A program made the translations under genes and the position numbers. A model generated the notes under the pieces. The model did not search any database. It was given only the letters and a program-made list of their open reading frames with translations, and had not been told where the DNA came from. A stretch of DNA of 47,124 nt from contig JACYLN010000063.1 of NCBI GenBank assembly GCA_015272515.1, positions 1 through 47,124 of the forward strand. The letters are read 5' to 3'. Positions 26,592 through 34,680 of this stretch are shown here, in pieces. Origin of the DNA: Leptolyngbyaceae cyanobacterium C42_A2020_001. GTDB lineage: Bacteria; Cyanobacteriota; Cyanobacteriia; Leptolyngbyales; Leptolyngbyaceae. Position 1 is the stretch's first letter; each line of letters starts with the position of its first letter.

Positions 26592-28226
26592 ATGGGAATT
26601 CGTGGCTGGCAAGGCTGGATGCGAAACAGGGTGTCTTTGCCAATGCGATTTTTGTCGCTGGTATTGCTGTGCGTACTGCTAACCGTTAGTTGTAGCCGTT
26701 CTACCCCAGACACCAGTTCCAACAATCGCGATCGCGTCGTGATTGGCACCACGGCAATCATCAGTACCCTCGACCCAGCCGATGCATATAGCATTTTCAC
26801 CGGAAACTTGCTCTATAACTTGGGCGATCGTCTCTACACCTACGCCACCGATAGCCCCAACCTGGAACCTCAACTAGCAACGGCTTTACCCACCGTCAGC
26901 CCGGATGGCTTGACTTACACGATGCCGCTGCGGCAGGGCGTAGTGTTCCATGACGGTACCGCCTTCAACGCCAAAGCGATGGCGTTCTCCCTGCAACGCT
27001 TCATCCAAAACGCGGGATCACCATCATTTCTGCTGGCAGACGTAGATTCGATCAAGCCAACAGGCGAATACGAACTCACAATCAAATTGAAAAAGCCCTT
27101 CGCTGCTTTCCCTTCCCTGCTGGCGTTTTCGGGCTTGTGTGCCGTTTCACCCAACGCTTACCAAATTCAAGAAGGGTCCTTCAATTCTGAAACGTTTGTT
27201 GGCACAGGACCCTACAAACTTGTGGGGTATGGCACCGACCAGATTCGGCTGGAAGCATTCGATCGCTACTGGGGCTCCAAGCCTGCCAACAGAGGCGTGG
27301 ATGTGCAGTTTTTCTCCAGTCCGGCAAACCTCTACAACGCCTTTCGCACCGGAGCCGTTGACCTGGCATATCAAAATCTTGCGATTGATCAGATTCGCAA
27401 TTTGCAGGAAGGAGCCGCCACCCACGGCTGGCAAGTGATTGAGGAGGCAGGCAGCGGCATCGATTATCTCACCCTCAACATGCAATCGCCTCCATTAGAC
27501 AAATTGGAAGTGCGACAGGCGATCGCGGCAATGGTAGATCGTCCCATTTTGCAAGATCGGGTCTTCGCTGGACAAATTGAACCACTGTACAGCCTGATTC
27601 CCAACACGCTAGACGTACAAAATCCCGTGTTCAAAGCGGAATTGGGAGATGGCAATGCCGAAAAAGCCAAACAATTACTTGCCCAGGCTGGATACTCAAA
27701 TGACAATCCGCTGAAGCTGGAGTTCTGGTATCGCTCAAATTTAGTCAATGATCAATTAACCGCTATTACCCTGAAAGCGATCGCCAAAAAGAAACTCGGC
27801 AACCTGTTGCAATTGGATCTGAAAGGGATTGAATCTACCACCGCTTACAAAAACCTGGACAAAGGAGCCTATCCGATCTTTTTGCTCGATTGGACTCCTG
27901 ATTTTCTTGATGCAGACAACTATATTCAACCCTTTATGGAGTGCTCCAAAGGCGCAGCCCCCAACCACTGCGAAGAAGGCTCCAGCTTCTTGCAAGGCTC
28001 CTTTTACTCCAGCGATCGCGTCAATCAACTAATCGAGCAATCTCGCAAAGAACTCAATTTCGCTAAACGTAAACAACTCTTTAACGACTTACAAACAATG
28101 CTGGTTCAAGACGTACCCTTCATTCCGCTTTGGCAAAATAAAGACTTCCTCTTTGCTCAACAAAGTATTCAAGGTGCAAGCCTGCAAGCTACCCAAAAAG
28201 TTCCCTTCTGGACTCTAAAAAAGTAA
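26592..28226 (+). CDS. ABC transporter substrate-binding lipoprotein, family 5
   Basis: 544 residues. The N-terminus has a basic region, a hydrophobic stretch and a lipobox (LTVSC, Cys34), so the protein is a lipoprotein anchored outside the cytoplasmic membrane. The body is an SBP_bac_5 domain (peptide/nickel/oligopeptide binding): STLDPADAYSIF at the start, YTMPLRQGVVFHDGTAFNA, FVGTGPYKLVGYGTDQIRLEAFDRYWG (split over 1-2 lines of the family signature), and DWTPDFLDADNYIQPF near the end. No permease or ATPase genes are adjacent, so it is an orphan component. The ligand is likely a peptide or similar compound but is not readable. Two copies of the structured repeat follow the stop. Confidence 0.9.
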   Translation: MGIRGWQGWMRNRVSLPMRFLSLVLLCVLLTVSCSRSTPDTSSNNRDRVVIGTTAIISTLDPADAYSIFTGNLLYNLGDRLYTYATDSPNLEPQLATALPTVSPDGLTYTMPLRQGVVFHDGTAFNAKAMAFSLQRFIQNAGSPSFLLADVDSIKPTGEYELTIKLKKPFAAFPSLLAFSGLCAVSPNAYQIQEGSFNSETFVGTGPYKLVGYGTDQIRLEAFDRYWGSKPANRGVDVQFFSSPANLYNAFRTGAVDLAYQNLAIDQIRNLQEGAATHGWQVIEEAGSGIDYLTLNMQSPPLDKLEVRQAIAAMVDRPILQDRVFAGQIEPLYSLIPNTLDVQNPVFKAELGDGNAEKAKQLLAQAGYSNDNPLKLEFWYRSNLVNDQLTAITLKAIAKKKLGNLLQLDLKGIESTTAYKNLDKGAYPIFLLDWTPDFLDADNYIQPFMECSKGAAPNHCEEGSSFLQGSFYSSDRVNQLIEQSRKELNFAKRKQLFNDLQTMLVQDVPFIPLWQNKDFLFAQQSIQGASLQATQKVPFWTLKK

Positions 28227-28287
28227 CTTTTATAGGTGATATAGAGGATTATCAACTCTCAGTTTTGTAAGACCTCGGGCTGTAATG

Positions 28288-28384
28288 TAGCGATGGTCAG
28301 TCAGCTTAGGACAATACCTGCCGTCTCAACTGATTTGGGGAGGCTGACTGACAGCCGTTGCTCTATCAAAGATGGCAACGGCTA
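28288..28384 (+). repeat. Two-hairpin structured repeat, copy B (candidate RNA)
   Basis: Stem 1 pairs GTCAGTCAGC (28296-28305) with GCTGACTGAC (28343-28352) around a 37-base loop that starts TTAGGACA and ends GGGGAG. Stem 2 pairs AGCCGTTGC (28353-28361) with GCAACGGCT (28375-28383). TAGC at 28288 and GCTA at 28381 flank the element. Relative to copy A, stem 1 differs at several positions with matching changes on the other arm. It begins 61 bases after the lipoprotein gene stop. Confidence 0.75.
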
Positions 28385-28444
28385 TAGTCACTCATTTGTA
28401 CAGGTTGTAAGTTTTGCCTGATGGTGTGCCAAGCTCGGATATTC

Positions 28445-28543
28445 TAGCTTTGGTCAGAACGCTTAGGACAGGAAAAAGTGGCAAAGCCAATGCTGGGTAG
28501 GCGTTCTGACTCGCCATAGCCACGTTACAGATGGCTACGGCTA
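28445..28543 (+). repeat. Two-hairpin structured repeat, copy C (candidate RNA)
   Basis: Stem 1 pairs GTCAGAACGC (28453-28462) with GCGTTCTGAC (28501-28510), loop TTAGGACA...GGGTAG. Stem 2 pairs TAGCCA (28517-28522) with TGGCTA (28532-28537), extended by GCC/GGC across one A-C mismatch. TAGC (28445) and GCTA (28540) flank it. It is tandem with copy B, 60 bases apart and in the same orientation, in the spacer between the convergent lipoprotein and methyltransferase genes. Confidence 0.75.
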
Positions 28544-28570
28544 TATAATGAATCTCCATCAATTCGCTAG

Positions 28571-29560
28571 TTACATTGTAGGGTCAGGCTTTGGGGCTGA
28601 TGAGTTTGGCGCGATCGCCCGTGTTTGCAACAAAAAATCGGGAGGTAAAGCCTGAGATTCATCCAGCAATGTGTTTTGCAACAAAAGGGTAAAGGCTCCA
28701 GCACCCAAGCCAGATTGGGGAAACAGGCGATAGCAGGGCAAATCCGTTAGGTGAGACTGATAAGCCTGCAAATGGGGAACTGCTACAGGCTGAAATTGCG
28801 GAAAGCGAGTTAGAAACCACTCTGCAACCTGCTCATTTTCTTCTGGGGAGTAGGTGCAGGTCATATAAGCGAGGTAGCCCTGCCCGGCGACGAGTTGGGC
28901 TGAGTTTGCCAAAATGCGCTTCTGCCGATTGGCATTGTTGTTAATGGTCACGGGATGAAAGCAACCAGGAGCTTTACCACCTTTGGCGATCAGCGATTGC
29001 CCAGTACAGGGTGCATCTACCAAAACCACTTGCGCCGTTTGCGGCATGTTTTCTGCCAGCACTTGCGGGTCTAAATTGGTGACTCGTGCTGAGTCAATCT
29101 GACAGCGTTTGAGGTTGGAAAGTAGAGCACCGATGCGCTTGCCGATGACTTCATTACTAATTAGCAAGTCTGGTTGCAATTCTCTCCAGGCGAAGATGCT
29201 TTTGCCACCAGGAGCCGCGCACACATCCACAACAAGCTTGACAGGGGCAGGAATGGTCAACAGGGTGGAGACGGCAAAAATGGAGGAAAAATCCAAACAG
29301 TAGAATGCGCCCTGGTCATGCAGGGGATGCTTACCAGGTTGTTGCCCAAAGGCAAGGCGATCGCACCAGTTTGGTTGCCAGGGTAAGGGTGGTTCTACGG
29401 CAAAGGGTGATAGTTCAGGTAGCGACTGACACCAAAGAATGCAGGGATGCAACGGTTGGGGATGAATCAGACGATCGCAAAATTCCGCCCGTTTCATTTC
29501 ATCCTGAAACAAGCGCTGACTCAGTTTGACCAGTAGCCTGGATGCTTCCCCCATCCTCAC
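28571..29560 (-). CDS. RsmB/NSUN-family RNA cytosine-C5 methyltransferase
   Basis: 329 residues. SAM-dependent RNA m5C methyltransferase of the RsmB/NOP2/Sun group, which modifies rRNA or tRNA cytosines. The SAM motif is VVDVCAAPGGKS (about 110-121). The two cysteines needed for catalysis and release are in VDAPCTGQSL (C185) and YMTCTYSPEENE (C235). It lacks the N-terminal NusB-like RNA-binding domain of E. coli RsmB, so the target is uncertain; the last 25 residues are Pro/Ala/Ser-rich. The GTG start at 29560 overlaps the mnmH stop as GTGA, implying translational coupling of the two RNA-modification genes. Confidence 0.92.
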   Translation of the reverse strand: MRMGEASRLLVKLSQRLFQDEMKRAEFCDRLIHPQPLHPCILWCQSLPELSPFAVEPPLPWQPNWCDRLAFGQQPGKHPLHDQGAFYCLDFSSIFAVSTLLTIPAPVKLVVDVCAAPGGKSIFAWRELQPDLLISNEVIGKRIGALLSNLKRCQIDSARVTNLDPQVLAENMPQTAQVVLVDAPCTGQSLIAKGGKAPGCFHPVTINNNANRQKRILANSAQLVAGQGYLAYMTCTYSPEENEQVAEWFLTRFPQFQPVAVPHLQAYQSHLTDLPCYRLFPQSGLGAGAFTLLLQNTLLDESQALPPDFLLQTRAIAPNSSAPKPDPTM

Positions 29561-30645
29561 ACCTTGATCGGTTTCTGGGCGATTGCCAGCCGTGTCAGCG
29601 TTAGTTCAAGCGCCCGTTGTTTCAGCCGCCGTGCAGCTTCTGCATCGGTTGAGTTCACCGCATCAACGGGATGAATCGTAACTGAACGCTTTTGCAAATC
29701 GTAGCGGTAGGTTTTGTCGTAATAATCCAACACGATTTCAATCGCAGGTACAAGATTGCCCTGCCGAATATACTCAATTGCTGCATTGGCGTGTTGCCCA
29801 CCAATGCGGCGAGCAATGCGATTGGTGGCGTTAATCAAGTCTTCTCGATTTGCTACGCCGTATTCGTTCAGTAAGATGGCAACTCGTTCTGCCCGCGATC
29901 GCTCCAGTTGCAATACCGGTGCCTGCATCATCTGGTGAAAGAGTTCATCGGGAATCCGGCAAGTACCAATCATGCGGCTTTCTGCCTCAATCCAAACGGG
30001 ATGTGTTGCATCGAACGCCGCCCATTCCATTGCAATTAAATTCTCAAACTGTTCGGTGCTGGGTTGGGGTGGTAAACCCAATGCGCCATAGCTGCTGCCT
30101 CGATGGTTGGCCAAAGCTTCCAGGTCTAAAATTTGCGCTCCCTGCTGGGCGAGTTTATGCAGCACAGCGGTTTTGCCACTCCCAGTCATACCGCCCAATA
30201 TCAGCACTGGTTTTTCCACTGCCAACGTGTCTCTTACCCATTGCCGAAAGCCTTTGTAGCCTTTATCTAGCACAGAGACGCGAAATCCAGCCGTTTGCAT
30301 CAGCCACGCCATGCTGCCACTTCGCATTCCGCCGCGCCAGCAGTGAATTCTCAAGACGCGATCGCGGGCAAGTTGTTTTGCCTGTTGCACGAAAGCGGCC
30401 AGTTTAGGACCGACAAGTTGCAAGCCCAGTTCTACGGCGGCATCCCGCCCCCGTTGCTTGTAGCAAGTCCCGACTTGTGCCCGCTCTTCATTGCTAAACA
30501 GAGGAAAACTCACGGCTCCGGGAATGTGAGCGTGGTTGTACTCCGCCGGACTCCGCACATCCAGCATGACTCCAGGGGCGTTGAGAAACTCGTCAGTCGT
30601 TAGAACATTTGGCATTTCAAAGCAAGGAGCGATCGCCGGAATCAT
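29557..30645 (-). CDS. mnmH: tRNA 2-selenouridine/geranyl-2-thiouridine synthase
   Basis: 362 residues (SelU/YbbB). It replaces sulfur with selenium in 2-thiouridine at the wobble position of certain tRNAs, passing through a geranylated intermediate. An N-terminal rhodanese domain has LDVRSPAEYNHAHIPGA, TCYKQRGRDAA and HCWRGGMRS with the reactive Cys102. A C-terminal P-loop domain has GGMTGSGKT (151-159), followed by DLEALANHRGSSYG and EAESRMIG, all close to E. coli MnmH. ATG 30645 is preferred because its ATGA overlaps the stop of the upstream Uma2 gene; a later ATG at 30615 (MPNVLTTDEF) is the alternative. Selenophosphate synthase is not in the window. Confidence 0.93.
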   Translation of the reverse strand: MIPAIAPCFEMPNVLTTDEFLNAPGVMLDVRSPAEYNHAHIPGAVSFPLFSNEERAQVGTCYKQRGRDAAVELGLQLVGPKLAAFVQQAKQLARDRVLRIHCWRGGMRSGSMAWLMQTAGFRVSVLDKGYKGFRQWVRDTLAVEKPVLILGGMTGSGKTAVLHKLAQQGAQILDLEALANHRGSSYGALGLPPQPSTEQFENLIAMEWAAFDATHPVWIEAESRMIGTCRIPDELFHQMMQAPVLQLERSRAERVAILLNEYGVANREDLINATNRIARRIGGQHANAAIEYIRQGNLVPAIEIVLDYYDKTYRYDLQKRSVTIHPVDAVNSTDAEAARRLKQRALELTLTRLAIAQKPIKV

Positions 30646-31295
30646 CCATCTGATTTTATAGACTCTCTCACCCAACGGCGAAATGCTTTCATCACAGTAT
30701 TTCGTCCAACAGTGCGGCTTTCTTCCAGATATTGCAGCAGAATCGAGTTTAGAGGTAAATCGGGAAAGGTTGGGCTATCACTGACTTCCACATATTCGCC
30801 ATTTTGCAGGATATTAATTTGTAGTTGCCCCCGCTCAAAGCGCCACAGTTCCGGTACGCCCAGTGCTCGATAAATGGTGGGATGAGTACGAGAGGTTATA
30901 TCAATTTCCAGAGCCAGATCGGGTGGCGGATCAACGGCTAAGTCTAGCCGTTTTTTGCCCCGAATTCGAGGTTCGTTTTGGATGTAAAAGCATTGATCGG
31001 GTTCTAAGCCAACGCTCAGTTCTTTATTTTTAAAGGTCGTCGAACCCAGCGTTAGAAACTCAATATCTAGTTCTTCGAGCAGTGCCTTCAGTAGATCGCC
31101 AATGATCTCTTTGTCAAACTCATGTTCGGGTAGAGGCATCCAGATCTCCAAAACACCCTTTTCGTAGGCAACGCGTGAACCACGGCGATCGCCCAACTCC
31201 TGCAAAATGGCTTCAAATTCTTGCCAGGAGACATCGCGCAGCAGTACATGTTGCCCCGGTGGAACGCTAATTTGTTGGAGTGCCAGGTGTACCAT
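30642..31295 (-). CDS. Uma2-family (DUF820) putative endonuclease
   Basis: 217 residues. Uma2 proteins are very numerous in cyanobacteria and have a PD-(D/E)xK-like fold; most are uncharacterised. The core is visible as MPLPEHEFDKEIIGDLLKAL, GLEPDQCFYI, RLDLAVDPPPDLALEIDIT (the acidic PD...EID positions) and LGVPELWRFERGQLQI. ATG 31295. The stop overlaps the mnmH start (ATGA), so it may drive or couple mnmH translation. Unlike the fragment at 1348-1509 this copy is intact. DNA cleavage is inferred from fold only. Confidence 0.88.
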   Translation of the reverse strand: MVHLALQQISVPPGQHVLLRDVSWQEFEAILQELGDRRGSRVAYEKGVLEIWMPLPEHEFDKEIIGDLLKALLEELDIEFLTLGSTTFKNKELSVGLEPDQCFYIQNEPRIRGKKRLDLAVDPPPDLALEIDITSRTHPTIYRALGVPELWRFERGQLQINILQNGEYVEVSDSPTFPDLPLNSILLQYLEESRTVGRNTVMKAFRRWVRESIKSDG

Positions 31296-31316
31296 GAACG
31301 TCGCAGCAGTCCTTTG

Positions 31317-31640
31317 CTACAGCGGCTTTTCAATCTCAGACTTCATGCGGTTGAGAGTCATATTCATCTGGTCAAACATTTGTTGCGGAGTCATGCCAAA
31401 TTGCCCCAACTGCGTTTTAAGCTGCTCCACCGTCATTTGCGCCATGAAATCTTCAGAGAGTTCAAACCGCTTCATGAAAATACGGTAGCGATCCATGATG
31501 GCTTCCATCTGCTCAATAAAGATTTTTTTGCCTTCACGATCAAACTTGCCATAGCTACCACCAAGCTGAATCAGAGAGTGGTAATCCTCAAAGAGTTGCT
31601 TGGCTTCCTGCTGAACAATCTCAGAATCAAAAAATCCCAT
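31317..31640 (-). CDS. DUF1825 family protein
   Basis: 107 residues, charged and probably all-helical: MGFFDSEIVQQEAKQLFEDY at the start and MTPQQMFDQMNMTLNRMKSE at the end. This matches, from memory, the cyanobacterial and plastid-lineage family DUF1825, of unknown function. No signal or membrane segment. It lies 21 bases upstream of the Uma2 gene on the same strand and could share its transcript. Confidence 0.88.
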   Translation of the reverse strand: MGFFDSEIVQQEAKQLFEDYHSLIQLGGSYGKFDREGKKIFIEQMEAIMDRYRIFMKRFELSEDFMAQMTVEQLKTQLGQFGMTPQQMFDQMNMTLNRMKSEIEKPL

Positions 31641-31759
31641 CGCCTTAAAGTTTAGATGTTAACGACCTTGAAACAGCGCTTTTGCATGTGGCTGTACCCG
31701 CTATTTTAATGTAGCCGTCTGCCTGGGTTAAGTAGGGGTTTCACTACATTGATACAGGA

Positions 31760-32710
31760 CTATTTTTTGCCAAACAGCCCAAACAAGCCGCCTCGTTTTG
31801 CAGGTTGGCTGTTTGCTTTGGTGCCGTTGTTTGTTTGTTTACCGTTGTTTTGATGGGTTGGTGGGGGTGAAACTGTCAGCCCTAATTTTGGTGCAAATCT
31901 TTGGGCACAAAGATCGTTGGGGTTCAACTCCAATGCCCGCTTCAGGTGAACTTTTGCCATACCTGGAATTGGTTTCTCCAAATTTAGATAGGCAACCCCC
32001 AGCAACGAGTGGTATTCGCTTTTATCTGCTTTGATTTTGATTGCATCCCGCAGTTCTTGCACTACTTGAGACCACGCGCGTTTCTTGGCGTATTCCTGTG
32101 CTCGGCGATAGTGGCGCTGGTCGTAGCTTTCGGTAACAACTTCTGGGTTGGCAGGGGCAGGGGCAAATTGGATGGGTTTAGCTTCTTTAGCCGCAACCAG
32201 CCCAGTGCGCTTTTCTTGCACCCCCAAATCACCCATTTTGAGCTGGAGATAAACCAAATTCAGCTCCAGCAGTTGCTCAGTGGTGGTGCTGAACTGGTCA
32301 TACGGATCAAATTGAGCATCTGCCAGTTTGGCGATCGCTTGTTCATAGAACACATCCACATCACTCACTGGGCGTTCCATCAACTCACGGGCAATTTGGC
32401 TCTGGGGTGATAAAGGACCTTCCCGCGTCAACCGTCGCACTTTCAACCGCAGCAATGCCAGATGCTCTTTACGTCCTTTTTCTTGTTGCAATTTCTCGTA
32501 AGCTGGGTTAATTAAGCGAGCCAAGAGCTTTCCAGTCACGTCTTTGGTGGTTTCATCGGCATCCACAAATCGATCAGGATGCAGTCGCATTGCCACGCTA
32601 CGATACCGCTTTTGCACACGGCGGTCATCTGCTGTAACCGATACACCCAGCACCGCAAATGGATCTGTAAACTTATCGACCCAACTTGATACGAGCAAAC
32701 TTTGCGACAT
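31760..32710 (-). CDS. J-domain protein with helical-repeat C-terminus
   Basis: 316 residues. A J domain at the N-terminus (about 15-75) has DPFAVLGVSVTADDRRVQKRYR and the HPD motif in MRLHPDRF (H44-D46), which stimulates Hsp70 ATPase. The glycine/phenylalanine and zinc-finger regions of DnaJ are missing, so this is a class III J protein. Residues about 205-265 (YRRAQEYAKKRAWSQVVQEL, LGVAYLN, HLKRALELNPND) look like TPR units for client or partner binding. The C-terminus is Gln/Asn-rich, then GGLFGLFGKK, a hydrophobic-basic end. ATG 32710. The Hsp70 partner is not in the window. Confidence 0.88.
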   Translation of the reverse strand: MSQSLLVSSWVDKFTDPFAVLGVSVTADDRRVQKRYRSVAMRLHPDRFVDADETTKDVTGKLLARLINPAYEKLQQEKGRKEHLALLRLKVRRLTREGPLSPQSQIARELMERPVSDVDVFYEQAIAKLADAQFDPYDQFSTTTEQLLELNLVYLQLKMGDLGVQEKRTGLVAAKEAKPIQFAPAPANPEVVTESYDQRHYRRAQEYAKKRAWSQVVQELRDAIKIKADKSEYHSLLGVAYLNLEKPIPGMAKVHLKRALELNPNDLCAQRFAPKLGLTVSPPPTHQNNGKQTNNGTKANSQPAKRGGLFGLFGKK

Positions 32711-32790
32711 TAATCAGCAGCCCTACTAACAGTGAACGATAAATTTTTTATCAAGTAAATAACATCTATCTACAGTAGCAAGGTGGAGCC

Positions 32791-32937
32791 ATGTCTGCCT
32801 CTTACGACACAGTTAATGAACCGCGCAACCTGCTGAAACACCCTACTCTCCACTGTACTGTGCAATTTCGATCCCAACAGGACAGTCTTGCGGCGGGTTT
32901 ACATTTTCTATCTCACGATACAGAGTGTGAAGGATAG
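32791..32937 (+). CDS. Possible small protein, 48 residues
   Basis: ATG 32791 is preceded by AAGGTGGAG with good spacing and opens 48 codons (MSASYDTVNEPRNLLKHP... ending SHDTECEG). The stop is 62 bases before the TM2-SHOCT start on the same strand. No family is recognised. The ribosome site makes it worth listing, but its composition is not decisive. Confidence 0.35.
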   Translation: MSASYDTVNEPRNLLKHPTLHCTVQFRSQQDSLAAGLHFLSHDTECEG

Positions 32938-32999
32938 AATAAGGACGATCAATCACACGGTTGAGTGAATCTGCGAGTTCTTTGAGTGGAGTTTGGAAC

Positions 33000-33413
33000 G
33001 TGCCAGATTGGAATGGATTGTTGAGTCAACCGAAAGACCGCAAGATCGCCTCCCTTCTGGCGATCGCAGGAGCAGTGGCTCCTATTTCGGGATTTCATAA
33101 GTTTTACTTGAAGCAGCCGGTTTGGGGCGTGTTGTACGTGCTGCTCTCCTGGACTCCCATTCCCCGTGTTGCCAGCGGCATTGAAGCTATCTGGTATTTG
33201 TTTCAAGACTCCCACGAATTTGACCGTCGGTTTAACGCAGGCTTACCCGCCGCCATGACCGGACCCGTCGCCACCGTGCCTGATATAGACCCCGACAAAA
33301 TTGGCGCGATCGCCGATGCCCTCCGCAAACTCGATCAACTCCGGGCAGATGGGTTGATTTCGGAATACGAATTTGAGCAAAAGCGCCGCACTCTACTTGA
33401 TCTCATCGCCTAA
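33000..33413 (+). CDS. TM2-like membrane protein with C-terminal SHOCT motif
   Basis: 137 residues from GTG 33000, which has GGAG eight bases upstream; a TTG at 32961 in frame would add 13 residues. The region about 12-70 looks like a TM2 domain: KDRKIASLLAIAG, a GFHKFYL motif close to the family's GxHrFYlG, and a second hydrophobic helix. The end, IADALRKLDQLRADGLISEYE followed by FEQKRRTLL, is a SHOCT motif (short C-terminal helical hairpin) found in many membrane proteins and thought to mediate oligomer contacts. Role unknown. It is followed by the ComEA-like gene, 34 bases later. Confidence 0.82.
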   Translation: MPDWNGLLSQPKDRKIASLLAIAGAVAPISGFHKFYLKQPVWGVLYVLLSWTPIPRVASGIEAIWYLFQDSHEFDRRFNAGLPAAMTGPVATVPDIDPDKIGAIADALRKLDQLRADGLISEYEFEQKRRTLLDLIA

Positions 33414-33447
33414 TAGCCAACGCCCCTTTCGCCATTACCTTTCGTGC

Positions 33448-33972
33448 ATGTCCCTCCTCAACTGGCTAGCAAAAGTGGCTCAAACTCAAACCGTTAAGTC
33501 GCGCATATTGAATGACCCTTATTATCGCTTTCAGTCGATTGAGGAACTTCAGCTTGCTGCCAGCCTGGGCATTCAAATTGATGTGAACAAAGCGGGGGTA
33601 GATGATTGGCTGCGCCTACCCGGACTCTCTATTCACCAAGCACGCACCCTCACAGAGCTAACCCAGGCAGGTGTACACTTGCATTCGCTAGAAGACATCG
33701 CCGCCGCCCTCAACCTGCCGTTGCAACGCCTCCAGCCTTTGTTGCCCGCCCTATTGTTTTGCTACTACGACCAGGCGAGTCTGCACACCATCCAACCCAT
33801 TGATGCCAATACTGCTTCGGTAGAGGCACTTACCCGCATCCCCCCCGTAGATTTATATCTGGCGCGGTTAATCATGCAAAATCGCCCATATCGCAACCTT
33901 CCCCATCTCCAGCGCAAACTATCCCTATCTAACGAACTCACAGCCCAACTGATGCATTACCTGAAGTTTTAG
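33448..33972 (+). CDS. Helix-hairpin-helix (ComEA-like) protein
   Basis: 174 residues from ATG 33448 (MSLLNWLAKVAQ). The frame extends upstream to 33373 over the end of the TM2-SHOCT gene, without family character. Two or three ComEA-type helix-hairpin-helix units are visible: IDVNKAGVDDWLRLPGLSI, LHSLEDIAAALNLPLQRLQPL and IDANTASVEALTRIPPVDLYLARLI. Such motifs bind DNA non-specifically. Unlike true ComEA there is no N-terminal membrane anchor, so a link to DNA uptake is unproven. Its order after the TM2-SHOCT gene suggests co-transcription. Confidence 0.85.
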   Translation: MSLLNWLAKVAQTQTVKSRILNDPYYRFQSIEELQLAASLGIQIDVNKAGVDDWLRLPGLSIHQARTLTELTQAGVHLHSLEDIAAALNLPLQRLQPLLPALLFCYYDQASLHTIQPIDANTASVEALTRIPPVDLYLARLIMQNRPYRNLPHLQRKLSLSNELTAQLMHYLKF

Positions 33973-34030
33973 AGAGAAACCCCCTACACCCCATACCCTT
34001 TTCATCAAAGCATTGGCAAACAATTCTCCC

Positions 34031-34618
34031 TTAACGCACAATGCCGATCCGCTCAAACGGGTAGAAGCGAAAACAGGCACGTCCAATGATATTGCTGGCA
34101 GGCAAAAAGCCCCACACGTGAGAGTCGTTGCTGTTGGGGCGGTTGTCACCCATGACAAAAAATTGCCCGGCAGGAACTTGAACGGGTGGCAGCACATAGT
34201 CTGGGGGAGCGGCGATGTATGGCTCTAACAGGGGGCGATCGTCCACATACACCTTGCCACCGGATACTTGAACTGTCTGCCCAGGTTTACCGATAATTCG
34301 CTTAATGAATGCCTGGTCTTTCTTAAAGCCAAACTGTTGCAGTTGGGGTGGTGGGTCAAATACGACAATATCGCCAAACTCTGGTGAATGGAGCCGATAG
34401 GAGACTTTTTCAACCACGAGGCGATCGCCAATTTCCAGCGTTGGCACCATCGAATCTGATGGAATAAATCGCGGTTCTGCTACAAATAACCGAATCAGCA
34501 GCGCTAGAATCAGCGCAATGAATAGAATTTGAAAGTTATCCCACCAAATTTGGGCGGGAGATTTGACAGCGGAGGTTGCCGTGCTAACTGATTGTTCAGA
34601 AGTTTTTTCAGAAGTCAT
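34031..34618 (-). CDS. lepB: Signal peptidase I
   Basis: 195 residues from ATG 34618 (MTSEKTSEQS). The frame runs on to 34702 into the upstream divergent gene without family character. Membrane serine protease that removes signal peptides from exported proteins. One N-terminal membrane helix (ILFIALILALLIRLFVAEPR) is followed by FIPSDSMVPTL with the catalytic Ser56, GDRLVVEK, and AFIKRIIGKPG with the catalytic Lys106, then FVMGDNRPNSNDSHVWG. The length is typical of cyanobacterial LepB. The 62-base region to the mannosyltransferase start must hold divergent promoters. Confidence 0.95.
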   Translation of the reverse strand: MTSEKTSEQSVSTATSAVKSPAQIWWDNFQILFIALILALLIRLFVAEPRFIPSDSMVPTLEIGDRLVVEKVSYRLHSPEFGDIVVFDPPPQLQQFGFKKDQAFIKRIIGKPGQTVQVSGGKVYVDDRPLLEPYIAAPPDYVLPPVQVPAGQFFVMGDNRPNSNDSHVWGFLPASNIIGRACFRFYPFERIGIVR

Positions 34619-34680
34619 AGGCTCTATTCTCGCAAGCGTATGGGTTTGAATGCAACGGCTGCGATCGCAAAATAACCGCC

